Positions 9,848 through 20,174 of a DNA stretch of 64,000 nucleotides are shown here, piece after piece. The DNA lies in contig OV884059.1 of the NCBI GenBank assembly GCA_930367215.1, positions 38,369,882-38,433,881 of the forward strand, read 5' to 3'. The notes below the pieces were generated by a model. The model made no database searches, was not told the DNA's origin, and worked only from the letters and a program-made list of their open reading frames with translations. The translations under genes were made by a program, and so were the position numbers. The DNA comes from Pollenia angustigena (lineage: Eukaryota; Arthropoda; Insecta; Diptera; Polleniidae). The stretch's first letter is position 1. The number at the start of each line of letters is the position of its first letter.

Positions 9848-12156
9848 TTTATTTTTATTTTTATTTATTTTTATTAAATATCAATACAAAGAAGCCTTCG
9901 TGGCCAAGAACATGTATTGTTAGTAAAATATCTATGTATATAAGTACACATTAGTAAATATTTAACAGAATATACTAAATATATAAAAAAATCGAAATAA
10001 AAGATAAAAATAAAAGGTAAAAGATAAAAGGCTCCCCAGCCATATAAATATTGTATAAAGAATTTAAAAAAATAAGGTCTCTACAGCCAAGTCATAACAA
10101 TGAAAATAGATAATAGATCTGAATTGTAATGCAATTAAATATTTAAATTTGAACTCTGTTAAAATACTCAAGGAGTTTCCTTTTATATGTAAGGTAAGAA
10201 TAATAATCATAAAATTCACATCTTAAAAATATAGGAACAAGCGACGAAACGCGATCATGCTCTTGTATATTAACATCAAAAACATAACGCACAATTTTCC
10301 TGACAATTCCCTCCATAATGTGCAGATTATAAGACCAGGTACCAGAAAAAACCTCAATGCCGTAGTTAACACGTGACATAATTAGAGAATAGGCAAGTCG
10401 AATTCTGATAAACGTTGGTGTATAAGCTTTCAAACGATAAAGTCTTCTCAAGACTAGACTACATGCGTTAGCAATAGAATTAACATGATCCGAAAACGTT
10501 AATTTAGAGTCCAGAATAATACCAAGGCATTTTAGAGAATCTGAAAAACCAATTTCACTGCAACCAATGAATAGTCTGGGGTATGACAAATTTCTATCAG
10601 AAGAATAAAATAGCATAGCCTTCGTTTAAGTAGAATTTTTCATAAGCGAATTCATTTGCATCCACATGGATAAAGAACTGAGATGATTATTTAAAGAATT
10701 TTCAAGATTGAAATGTCTAGAATCCGCAGTATACAATAAGAAGATATCATCAGCAAAAACAAATTGCTGACAGAAGTTATTTTCCATAATTGGAATGCAA
10801 TCATTTAAATACATAAGCCCAAGAACCAAACCTTGGGGTACACTTGAGGTAACAAGATCCATACTAGAGCACGACTCATTAAAGAAAACATATTGATAAC
10901 GATTTATGAGATAAGAATATACTAATTTGCACGCTGATTTAGAAAAATTGAAGTTCTCATAAAGCTTTATTATAAGAATGTTATGATTAATGCGATCAAA
11001 AGCTTTAGTAAGATCTAAAGAAACCAATATACAATTTAGATGACTATCCAATTTTCTCCTAACGGATTCCGTTAAGGAGAGTAGTAAAGAAGTAGTGTTT
11101 AGATTCTTTTGAAAAGCATATTGATTTGGATTAATTAACGAATATTGCTCACAATGGGATAAAATCTGCACCTTAATTAAGTTTTCCATAATTTTTGACA
11201 TCGCCGATAAAATAGTAATAGGCCTATAACCCCCATTATTGTCACCTTTGGAGATAGGTACTACTTTACCAATTTTCCAATTTGTGGGAAACTTACCGAC
11301 AGTAAATATCGTATTTATAACATATAGAAAACTTGAAGAGATGAGGGGAGCAATGATTTTCAAGAATTTAATAGGAATATTGTCATGTCCAGTGGTATTC
11401 GATTTAATAGAATTCAAGGCTATGAGAAAATCAGTTTCAGTAACCGGACTAAAAGAAAAAGAACCTATACTATCCGAGAAGTTATCAAATATTAAATCAC
11501 CATAAATATTGGGCCCAATATTGTCTAAAAAAGATCTAGCTATTTCCTCAACATCCATAATGTCAGCTTCAGATTCCACACGACCAGTACAACCTAAACT
11601 ACGTAACCTACTCCACATTTGTTTATTATTAATCCCAGTAAACAAATGTTCACCATATTTTCGACGCGATTTTCTAATTACAGATTTAGCCTTATTTCTC
11701 AGTCTACAATAACACCTCCAATTTTCATCAGTTCTACTTCTAAGGTAAGTCCCATAAGCGAGATCCCTTTCAGATCTAGCATCAGTAATGTCCCTGGAAT
11801 TCATCCAATTTGAGTGAGACAAACTCGGTACAATAGTAGATGAAGGTACAAAGTTATGAAGGCCATAAATTAAATTAGTCAAAATCGATAATTGCAAATC
11901 AACATCATTTGTACAGAAAATAGGTGATGTATCAAATTGATCAGAATATTGGATAAGATCATTGAAGTTAACACGATTATAATCCTTAAATCGAACTATA
12001 TTGTTACGAAACGGCGTAGAAATATTAAAGGAAATTATTATGAAACTATGATATGAAGAGAAAAATGGAAATTGCAATTGCAATTGAGTTTTATAAGCAA
12101 CAGCAGAAGGTTTTCTACTTAGGAAAAAATCTAGGAGCGAGGTGGAACAATTAGCT
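9848..12156 (-). mobile_element. 5'-truncated Jockey-group LINE inserted in the gypsy element
   Basis: The tail on the minus strand is a T/A-rich run of TAAAAATAA-type repeats (9848-9880). The flanking duplication ATTTTATTT is read at 9839-9847 and 12157-12165. The LINE holds part of ORF2 from after the endonuclease to the stop, then a 3' untranslated region. The 5' end is truncated, as is usual for target-primed insertion. It is the same broad type as the fragment at 46.1-47.1 kb but clearly diverged. Confidence 0.85.
10143..10616 (-). pseudogene. LINE ORF2 C-terminal part (after RT)
   Basis: The 157-residue frame continues the reverse transcriptase of the nested LINE past its palm: 'KCLGIILDSKLTFSDHVN' and 'IRLAYSLIMSRVNYGIEVFSG' are the usual thumb and connection segments of Jockey-group ORF2. 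It is separated from the frame ending at 10626 by a stop and a frame change at 10617-10630, so ORF2 of this copy is broken once here. Confidence 0.8.
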
Positions 12157-13154
12157 ATTTTATTTGCCTCATTTTCTTTATTTTTCATGGCTCTAGTTGT
12201 TATTAGAACTCTTATTTGTTTTTCGTCATGTTCTTGTGGTATCATTTGTCTAAGTATGTCAGAGTCAATCTCTATTCTCGAGAGTGCGTCAGCATTTGTA
12301 TTCATCTTTCCTTTCTTGTAAACAATTGAAAAATTATAGTCTGATAAATCAAGTCGTATCCTGGTCATCTTTGATGAAGGATTTTTGTGAGAGAACAATG
12401 AAATAAGTGGTCGATGGTCCGTGACTACTATGAACTCTCTTCCATACAAATATGGTTTGAAAAAATGTATACCCCAATGGATTGCCAAGAGTTCTTTTTC
12501 TATTATTGGTTTGTTAACGTCATGTTTCTGCAAAGATTTGCTGGCGTAAGAAATTGGTAAGTCTTGTCCTATTTCAACTTGTGATAATACAGGTTTGTTA
12601 AAATCTGGATACTGTAATATAGGTGGATTAATTAATTTTTCTTTTAGTTTATCAAAAGCTTTTTGGCATTCGTCTTTCCATTCAAACTTAACAGATTTCT
12701 TTAGTAAAGCGTTTAAATTTGTTGCTATTTCTGCGAAATTCGGTATGAATTTTCTGTAATAGTTGCAAAATGCAACGAATCTTCTAACGTCGTCCGTGTT
12801 TTTTGGTACCGGGTAGTTCTCTATTATTTTATATTTTGCAGGGTCAGTTTTGACTCCGTCCTTTGTAATTAAGTGTCCCAGGTAGACAACTTCTGGTCGT
12901 AAGAAACCACATTTCTTCGGATTAAGTTTCAAATTATACTGTTGTAATCGGTCCAGTACTTTAATTAGATTTTGATTATGGTGGTTAAAACTGCAACCAT
13001 ACACAATTATGTCATTGACATACAGGAAAGCTTCTGAGTCTAAACCAGAAAGTGCTATTGTCAGCATTCTTTGAAAACTCTTGGACGATATTTTTAAACC
13101 GAAGGGTAATCTTTTGATTTGGTAATGTCCATTTGTTGTTAATTTGTAGCTCAT
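10626..13154 (-). pseudogene. Chimeric 842-codon ORF: gypsy RT-RNase H fused in frame to LINE RT
   Basis: About the first 332 codons (13154-12157) are gypsy RT and RNase H: 'LPFGLKISSKSFQ', 'FLYVNDIIVYG', 'LGHLITKDGVKTD', 'VTDHRPLISLF', 'NADALSRIE'. The catalytic box reads YVND where YxDD is expected, so the first Asp is Asn. The frame then crosses the insertion joint without a stop into LINE ORF2 (12156-10626): 'TGHDNIPIKFLK', 'LDLTKAFDRINHN', 'SSVPQGLVLG', 'FVFADDIFLL', with an intact FADD box. The fusion is a by-product of insertion; there is no evidence that it is expressed. Confidence 0.85.
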
Positions 13155-13547
13155 TCATTATTTTTTCAAAACGTTCGTCATTGTTTACGTTATTGTAACT
13201 TAATATGTCATAATTTTTAAGTGGGTCAGTCTGTAGTTTAATGCCCTTCAGTATTACTGTTGAGTTACTGTTGCGATAGAATTACTTAAAAAAATTCCGT
13301 CTTCCAATTCATTGTTGAATATGACGCAATCTTCTTCAATGTTTAATTTAACTGGCTGTATTATTTCAGTTCGTGGCGGTATTGTAATTTTCAACTCATT
13401 GTATGTTTTTTTTTTGCATGGGTAAGACTATTGATTCATCGTTCACAATTAGTGACAATGTAAATGTTTCGTAATCAATTTTACAAAAGTATTTTCTTAA
13501 AAAATCCCGTCCAATAATTCCGTTTGTTTCAATTGGAAAATCTGCGT
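13155..13547 (-). pseudogene. gypsy protease end and RT N-terminus, frame-broken
   Basis: No long frame is open, but the stretch joins the protease frame to the RT frame and contains short readable pieces. The position between PR and RT, with several stops, points to decay of the pol N-terminus rather than a separate element. Confidence 0.55.
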
Positions 13548-14350
13548 TTAATAATTGGAAAGTTGTTCAAAAGCTTTGTCATCTATGTTTAACTTAAGAT
13601 CAATTGTTCCTAATGAATTAATTTCTTGACTCGTGATACCTGTCACTTTACATTTCTCATCTGGATAGCAATTTTCATTTTGTAAATGATTTGTCATACG
13701 ACATAGTGAAATGTCCGCTCCTGTGTCGACTAAGAATGTTAAATTATTGTTTTTGTATTTTGTTGTTATGAAGTTCGTGTTGTTTTCAGATATTTGGTAG
13801 ATTTTAGTATTTTGCAAAACTAGATTTGGCTTTCCGAAATATTCTCGTATTCCGGGAAAATTGTTATTGCTTCTATTGTTCTGAAAATTGTTATTGTTTC
13901 CATTGTTCTGAAAATCGTTATTGTTTCTATTGTTGTTGTTTCCTTGATAGTTGTTTCTACCTATTGATCGGTTGTAATTGTTCCGATAATTGTTTTGATT
14001 TTTATTGAAATGAAGTATGGAATTTTGTGTTCCAGTGACTTCTGTGCAGCTATTAACAAATTTGCTAACTGCATCATTCATGGAATTGAATTGTCCAGCT
14101 TGCATTATTAGTTTAACTCTGTCCAAAGTACAGTTCGCGGTCATTGCCTTAACGGCGGCCTGAGTAGAATATATACTAGCGAGTTCGCATGAAAGTCCGT
14201 CCGAAATGTAAGTGTTTTCTAGGGCTTTTGCAAGAGTTTCTATCTCAGAACAGTAAGCATTAGCTGTTTTGTTGTTTTGCTTTATGTTCATGATTTTCGC
14301 TGTCAACACCTCTAGTGATTCACATTTGACAGTGGTTTTTAATTTTTCTA
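13548..14350 (-). pseudogene. gypsy Gag C-terminal part and protease
   Basis: On the minus strand: a Gag segment of 412/mdg1 type ('SEIETLAKALENTYISDG', 'MQAGQFNSMNDAVSKFV'), then a long Asn-rich low-complexity run made of repeated N/F/Q units, then a retropepsin start 'FLVDTGADISLCRM' with the catalytic DTG. No CCHC knuckle is seen, which is usual for this group. The first 17 or so residues of the open frame come from the DNA element at 14351-15263, not from Gag. Confidence 0.82.
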
Positions 14351-15263
14351 CACTGAAAGAATTTTCTTCGCAATACCAATGAATTTTGACATTAATCACA
14401 AGAAAAATTGCATTAAAAAGGAACCTATGCAGCGCTTCGTTGGATCAATGAAACCTGTTTCATTATAAGAATTTAATGAAACATTACATTTGATCTATGA
14501 ATATTATTCATTGGATGAATACTTTCAATAAAGTAAAAAAATTTTATTTTTTATTTTTTTTAATTATTTTTTTTTTCTATTTTACTTTATTTTATTTGTT
14601 ATTTTTTTTCTGTCTCTGGCGAGATTCGATCGCGCAACCTCGGTGCTGATAGACTAGCTCACTACCAGCTAGTCTACCGGGGCAGTGTAGTTTTTGTATA
14701 AAAAAACTATGTTTTTTACTCAATTAAGAGCGTAAATATGAGATTAAATTGTCCATAACAACAATAACAACGTTGATTGAAAATGGATTGAAAGTTTTTG
14801 TTTCATTACTATAATTACATTTTTTTTTGTCATAATGAAAATTTAAATTTATGACGGCAATTATTGAAATATGTTGCTTTTATAAAAAAATTTTTTGATT
14901 TTATAAATTTAATGGCATGTAACATTAGATGTATGAAATTATTAAATCTTACATTTTTTGATTAACAATTAAACATTTTTTTTAGGAAACTATAATTTTG
15001 TATTAATTTATGAATATAGTTATGTTTGTATATTGTTTTTTTATGTTCCCAATTAAAATTTTTTGTTTTACTTGGACAAACTTAAGTTTTCATATATCCA
15101 ATGAAAATTTTTAACGTAATTACGAAATCCAATGAAGCGATTTTAACGAAAATACTTCATTATAACTATGAAATTCTATTTAGACAATGAAAGTTTTCAT
15201 TTACCCAAGGAAAATTTTTTTATGAAAATGATTCATTAAATATATGAAGCATTTTTCTTTCAG
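14351..15263. mobile_element. Non-autonomous DNA element CACTGAAAGAA (913 bp) in gypsy gag
   Basis: Ends CACTGAAAGAA and TTCTTTCAGTG are inverted and flanked by TA (14349-14350; 15264-15265). Taking out the element and one TA restores the gag reading frame across the joint. The interior is AT-rich with dispersed 'aatgaa'-type phrases near both ends and no ORF. TA duplication suggests a Tc1/mariner-like source. It carries a tRNA-like stretch at 14612-14690. Confidence 0.82.
14612..14690 (-). other. tRNA-like sequence inside the CACTGAAAGAA element
   Basis: In an otherwise AT-rich element this 80-base stretch is GC-balanced. On the minus strand it contains 'GGTAGTGAGCTAGTC', resembling a D-arm/A box, followed after about 25 bases by 'GCGATCGAATCTC', close to the TFIIIC B box. 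The stems do not fold as a clean cloverleaf by eye, so a tRNA-derived (SINE-like) piece or chance are the options; a working tRNA gene is unlikely. Confidence 0.35.
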
Positions 15264-15265
15264 TG

Positions 15266-15450
15266 TATAATCTGAGTTACCGTGCTCTCATCATTTATTA
15301 AATTTCTCGCGTTTCCTTTCAATTTAGTTTTTATGAGATTTATTAATATTGGTTCATGTGTCTCTTTTATTGAATCGACTAATAATAAGGAATCTAAAAA
15401 GGATCTCAAGTTTTCCGATTTTCCATCGAAATCTGTTAGGGTACACTACA
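15266..15450 (-). pseudogene. gypsy Gag N-terminal part and 15-base 5' LTR remnant
   Basis: The minus strand reads 'THEPILINLIKTKLKGNARN', a Gag stretch of 412/mdg1 type, upstream of the DNA element and continuing the frame found below 14350. At 15436-15450 the last bases repeat the LTR end at 7884-7898. So most of the 5' LTR, the leader and the Gag start were deleted in one event. Confidence 0.75.
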
Positions 15451-15638
15451 CTATAATGGACTGTTTCTCCTTCAGCACGCAGCTTGAAAAAGAAGAAATA
15501 GTTTCCAAGCACATTGCTTTATCACGATTAGCAAAGATATTCGATCCGTTAGGATGGCTAACACCAGTGACAATTACAGCAAAACTATTTATACAACACT
15601 TGTGGAGACAGCAAACTGATTGGGACGAGCCATTAGAT
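15451..15638 (+). pseudogene. BEL/Pao RT-RNase H connection
   Basis: After CTAT (15451-15454) the plus strand takes up the BEL/Pao frame again: 'FSFSTQLEKEEIVSKHIALS', then 'LAKIFDPLGWLTPVTITAK', a hallmark of the Pao connection domain, and 'HLWRQQTDWDEPLD'. It stops at the hAT insertion. The sequence upstream of 15451 in the same open frame is antisense gypsy gag and not part of this protein. Confidence 0.85.
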
Positions 15639-16550
15639 CGAGATAGGCAAAATGCCGCCCATGGGCGCTTTGTTACTCTCTTATTTACACGTACTTAAGC
15701 ACACGCACAGAAGAAAAAAATTAAAACAATTCAGTCTCGCTTGAGCAGTCGCACGGGTATGTTGTGTTACGCTTGCTGCTTGATCAGCGTTGCAAAATAT
15801 GATTTTTTTTTTGTTAAAACAATTATAAAAAAAGTTTTATTTTATAATTCTTTGTTTAAAAAATAAGTTTTTTTGTAAATTGTTTTTTTAAAGTTCGTTT
15901 TTATAATTCTTTGTTTAAATAATAAGCTTTTTTGTTAATTGTGCAGTTTTACATTACAATTTTTTTCTTTAAATTTTGGTATTATATTTCTTACGACATT
16001 TTTGCCTTTTAAAGGCTTGATCGAACCTCATTATAATCCATTATTATGTAACCTTGAAACATATAATGGTGACAGAAAAGAAGAACTTCACTTTTTCAAA
16101 ACTTTTGATTAATTCATCTATGTCAAACTTCTAGGGGCAACATTTTATACGCATGAGGTCTACGAGATGTTCATCTGTGAGACGATTTATGTGCTTATTT
16201 TTTATAAACTTAAAAAAACTAAATAAAGATTCACATATAAATGTTGATCCAAACATCGAATACATCTTTATAATTTAATTTTTTCTTTTTGGATATATGT
16301 TTTTATTGATATTTTTTTCAGAAGTTTATTCCACTTTCTAGAGGTAAAGATAAATCAACTTTCATTTTTTTTGGTTCTTCTTTTATGTCACCATTATGTA
16401 TCTCAATGTTACCCAGTAACGGATTATTATGAAGTTCGATCATATTTAAAAAAAAAGAATTATGGCAACGCTGCAGAACAATGAGAGCGGGAGAGTCAAA
16501 TAGCACTAACATTATTATGAAATACACATGTATGTGTTTGCCTATCTTTG
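15639..16550. mobile_element. hAT element (912 bp) in the BEL/Pao RNase H region
   Basis: Terminal repeats CGAGATAGGCAAA and TTTGCCTATCTTTG match when inverted. The 8-bp duplication CATTAGAT lies at 15631-15638 and 16551-16558. Removing the insert restores the host frame. A minus-strand coding remnant inside has the hAT dimerisation signature, which supports the superfamily call. Confidence 0.88.
16085..16265 (-). pseudogene. hAT transposase C-terminal (dimerisation) remnant
   Basis: The minus strand reads 'FGSTFICESLFSFFKFIKNK' and then 'RLTDEHLVDLMRI', which matches the pattern of hAT C-terminal dimerisation domains of the vertebrate ZBED5/GTF2IRD2-related group. A stop follows the Cys-Cys-Pro reading. 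The catalytic part is absent, so the element was non-autonomous when or after it inserted. Confidence 0.7.
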
Positions 16551-17371
16551 CATTAGATGAAAACTTAACAAAAGGGTGGCTAGCGTTTACTAAAAATTTA
16601 TCAGCAATAACAGAAATTAAAATAAGCCGATGGATTCAACTCTCAAATAGAATATCGATTGAACTACACGGGTTCGCTGACGCCTCAGAAAAAGCATATG
16701 CCGCAGTAGTCTACGCAAAAATTGAGTCGACCATAATCATTGTAGCTGCTAAAAGTAAGGTAAACCCGATTAAAAATCGTAAAACGTTGCCGAAATTAGA
16801 ACTAAGCGCTGCTTATTTACTTGCTAAGTTAATGTTCGAGATAAAAGAAACACTTAATTCAAACGCTGCTATTTATACTTGGAGTGACTCAATGATAACT
16901 CTTGCTTGGATAAAAAATTCTAAAAATAAAGATAAAGTTATAAGAACATGAGTGACTGAGATCCTTTCACTAATTCCAGAAGCAAAATGGAGATATGTTA
17001 GATTAAAAGAAAATCCAGCAGATATAGCGTCCAGAAGGATGTCAGCAGAAAAATTAGTTAATGAGAAGATCTGGTGGGAAGGTCCTGAGTGGCTTATAAA
17101 GGATAAAAGGCAGTGGCCGTTTGAAAACCCTGTGGAGACACTTGTTGCAGTTACAAATATTTCAAAGCAGGAGAATTATTTATACACTATAATTAATAAT
17201 TTTTTTTCCTTTACCAAACTTAAACGCGTTTTGGCATATACTTTACGTTTTGTCAAAAAACTAAGAGGCAAAAGAAATCTACCTCATTATTTAATGACAG
17301 AAGAGCTTCAAGAGGCTGAGATCTTAATGGTAAAACTACATCAAGATCACGAAATGAAATGCATCAGCTAA
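16551..17371 (+). pseudogene. BEL/Pao RNase H
   Basis: Starts in frame at the right hAT duplication ('LDENLTKGWLAF') and gives 'LHGFADASEKAYAAVVYAK' with a catalytic Asp, 'LPKLELSAAYLLAKL' with the Glu, and 'TWSDSMITLAWI' with another Asp. An in-frame TGA at 16949-16951 breaks the protein just before 'TEILSLIPEAKWRYV'. The rest ('NPADIASRRMSAEKL') reaches the start of the integrase linker at 17371. It would remove RNA from the RNA-DNA hybrid. Confidence 0.88.
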
Positions 17372-18605
17372 AAATTAATAAAATGGTAGATCACAGAAGC
17401 AAACTAGCACCTCTAGGTCCGCAGTTAGATTAAAATGGAGTGATAAGAGTTGAAGGAAGACTTGAATACGCTAACCTGCCGTACAACAATAGGCATCCGA
17501 TCATCATACAAAAATCAGCACTAGGCGATAGGATTATTAAACATTTTCACGTATGCACCATGCACGGAGGAAATCGATTGATGGGAATACAATCCGAAAA
17601 AATTTCTGGATCATAGAAGCAAAAAATAGCATAAAAAAGTGCATAAGGTGCTGCACTAAATGCATAAGGTTTAAGCATAATACAACTAACCAACTTATGG
17701 GAATGCTGCCTCACTATAGAGTAAATGCAAATCCACCATTTACTCATTGCGGTATTGATTATGCAGGTCCAGTCCACATAAAATGTTCAAACGAAAGAGG
17801 ACAAAAGTCAATGAAAGGTTATATCGCTATATTCGTATGCATGACGACAAAATCAGTACATTTTGAAGCAGTCAGCAGTCTTACAACAGAGGCGTTTCTT
17901 GCAGCACTTAGAAGATTTTTTGAAAGAAGAGGTAAATCTAGCGATATATACTCAGACAACGGTACAAATTTTGTTGGAGCAGCAAGGCAGCTTGACAAAG
18001 ATTTTATTGAAGCCATTAAAAATAATTCTAAGATAGCGCCAATCTTGGAAAATGAAAAAAAGTGGCATTTCATTCCCCCGGCAAGTCCACACATGGGTGG
18101 AATATGGAAAGCTGCAGTTAAATCGATGAAGTTTCACTTAAAAATAATAATATGGAAAAATAAACGCACGTACGAAGAGCTAAGCACGTTACTTTCGCGA
18201 CCAATTCATGAACTGAATAGCAATGCTGATGAACTGGAAGTATTAACACCGGGTCATTTTGTAATAGGACGTGCGTTGATAGGATGCCCAGAAAAATATA
18301 AAGAAACCAAAATAAATTATCAAGATCGATGGAAACTTTTGCAAAAAATTAAAAATCATTTCTGGAAACAGTAGAAAAATGTATATTTGTGTACTTTGCA
18401 ACAACGAGCAAAATGGAGAAAAACATATGACAATATTGTGAATGGACAAATAGTAATAATCAAGAATGAAGATTCTCATCCCGCTTGCTGGCCGTTAGGT
18501 AGAGTGACAGATGTTCATCCAGGAAAAGATGGACTAGTTAGAGTAGTGACTCTAAAAACTCAAAATGGCATAACAAAAAGACCAACGAATAAGTTATGCC
18601 CTTAG
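17372..18605 (+). pseudogene. BEL/Pao integrase with DUF5641-like tail
   Basis: 17372-17552 shows the zinc-binding start in broken frames. 17553-18374 contains 'CCTKCIRFK', the core 'GIDYAGPVHIK' (first Asp) and 'YSDNGTNFVGAARQL' (second Asp). The third motif reads 'PHMGGIWKAAVKSMK' where the family has Trp-Glu, so the catalytic Glu appears to be Lys. After a TAG at 18372-18374 the DUF5641-like tail is open at 18387-18605 ('GQIVIIKNEDSHPACWPLGR'). This enzyme would be unable to join DNA ends. Confidence 0.87.
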
Positions 18606-20174
18606 GAACATCAAGATGATATTGAGGAATTATGGAAAAAGCAGCAGATATAATTGGCAGCTCCAAGGAAATATGACTCAAGATAAACACCTTCAAAGAA
18701 CAGTGCTGGGCAGTATTAAATAATATGGAATATAAAATGAACAAAATAAAAACTGCCAACGATTTACTCAACATAAGTTCCCGAACCCGAAAGAAAAGAG
18801 AGGCTCCATTAAAGTTTATAGGCTCCTTACATCACGTTTTATTTGGATTAATGGATGAAGGTGACCGACAGGCTTTGGAGAACAACATAAAGTCACTTTT
18901 AGAAAATCAACATAATTTAAAAGAATTTTCTAAGAAACAGACATCGGTGGTGGATTCAACTGTTAATCTTCTTAAAAGAACAACCAAAGAGGTTACCACG
19001 CACTTTGATGATATGAGGTCCAAAATTAAAAATATAAGTGATACGGTGAGGGAACGTCATTTCGAATATAGAGAATCTATACGCTTCTTCATGGTAACTA
19101 AACAATTACATGATATTTTAGATGAGTGCAGTGAAGTTCAGAAGGAAGCAATCGATTTGTTGCTCAATGTGAATAACGGAAAGATACATCCAGTAATAAT
19201 AAGTCCACAACAACTACAAGCAGAAATCAACAGAATAAAAGATACAATTCCTGACAAGTTTATGTTACCAGGAAAGAGAAGCGGTGCTGAGCTAAAAGAA
19301 ATATGGCATCTTTTAACTGGAACGGGCACATTTTTGGGCAGCCAACTCATCATTAATTTGAAAATACCACTTTTCAACCGCCAGTCATCCCAGATCTACA
19401 AAATAATTCCAGTTCCGTTTGTTAAAGATGACGTTGCATTAATGTCAAAGATAAAAGCTCCATATATTGTGTACAATTACGAAATGGACGCTTTTAATTT
19501 TTTGACGGATGCAGTGCTTAATGAGAGCAAACAAACTTTAAGCGAAGAAATTGTGTGTGAAGAAAACTTCCCATGGATAGATGCCGCCTCCAATGAATGT
19601 GAACTATCACCTTTAAAACCGCACACAGTTCTCAATTGCTCATATGACGAAGTTGATGAAGATCCCTTTTGGGTGGAACTTAGCACAAGGGGTAACTGGC
19701 TTTATAAGGTCTTTAAGAACACATCAGCACATATAAAATGTTTAAATCAGCAGCAAACCATCATGGAGCTTCCGCGCCTAGGTATACTAGCTTTAGAAAA
19801 TGATTGTACAGCAAGAATTGAAGAGATCACATTTGCAGCCAGACACAACGTTCAACAATAAATTTAACTCCTTTTTGACGAGAGATGCGAAAACAGACGA
19901 GATAGAAATCACGAAACCACTGGGCAATGTCTTGATGAAACACAATCGTGAAATATCCCAGCTAAAAGGCCATGTCGATGAGTTGAAGAAGCAAAATATC
20001 GAACTGAGAGGCATTTCATTTCATCACATAGCTGGTCATATATCTCCACTATTAGTATTAATTGTCATAATCATTCTTATTATATTATTTATAAGAAGGC
20101 TTATTAAAATAAGACAAATATCTGCAATAACTTTTGCCCCCCCGCAGAATTTTTTTTATTTATTTATTATTTAA
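18606..20174 (+). pseudogene. Env-like fusion protein (baculovirus-F/errantivirus type), truncated
   Basis: The open frame from 18679 (first ATG 18725) lacks a signal peptide and most of the F2 part. Near residues 20-25 it has a furin-type basic site ending RKKR, followed at once by a hydrophobic fusion-peptide-like stretch as in insect F-type envelope proteins. Long heptad-like helices follow (residues 45-170). A frameshift at 19800-19861 moves the C-terminus to another frame, which contains a coiled segment and a single membrane helix (about 20035-20095). The last residues from 20146 are not envelope. A dead relic. Confidence 0.82.

Larger units (their letters stand above)
6660..15450 (-). 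mobile_element. Ty3/gypsy retrotransposon (412/mdg1-like), nested and decayed
   Basis: It is inserted on the minus strand in the BEL/Pao RT. The target duplication CTAT lies at 6656-6659 and 15451-15454, and the outer ends are TG and CA. The downstream-side LTR (6660-7898) is complete apart from two MITEs. The upstream LTR is reduced to 15 bases (15436-15450) matching 7884-7898. Order on the minus strand: gag, protease, RT-RNase H, integrase with GPY/F tail, polypurine tract, LTR. A LINE at 9848-12156 and MITEs at 8296 and 14351 interrupt the coding part. Confidence 0.88.
4095..20150 (+). mobile_element. BEL/Pao retrotransposon with envelope-like gene, interrupted
   Basis: Reading left to right: leader, gag, protease remnant, RT, RNase H, integrase with its DUF5641-like tail, and an Env-like fusion protein. 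This order and the domain types match BEL/Pao elements of the roo type, which carry env. The body is interrupted at 6656-15454 by a gypsy element and at 15639-16550 by a hAT element. Frameshifts, an in-frame stop, a deletion between gag and protease and the missing 3' LTR show it is an old dead copy. Confidence 0.85.

Noticed and set aside
11239..11813. Plus-strand ORFs opposite the nested LINE
   Set aside because: Antisense shadows of LINE ORF2, which itself has clear RT motifs on the minus strand.
13826..14008. Cys-rich plus-strand ORF
   Set aside because: It is the antisense of the Asn-rich repeat in gypsy Gag; the Cys/Tyr/Phe pattern is a by-product.
14612..14690. Functional tRNA gene
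   Set aside because: A and B box-like motifs exist, but by eye no proper acceptor or anticodon stem forms; kept only as a tRNA-like stretch.
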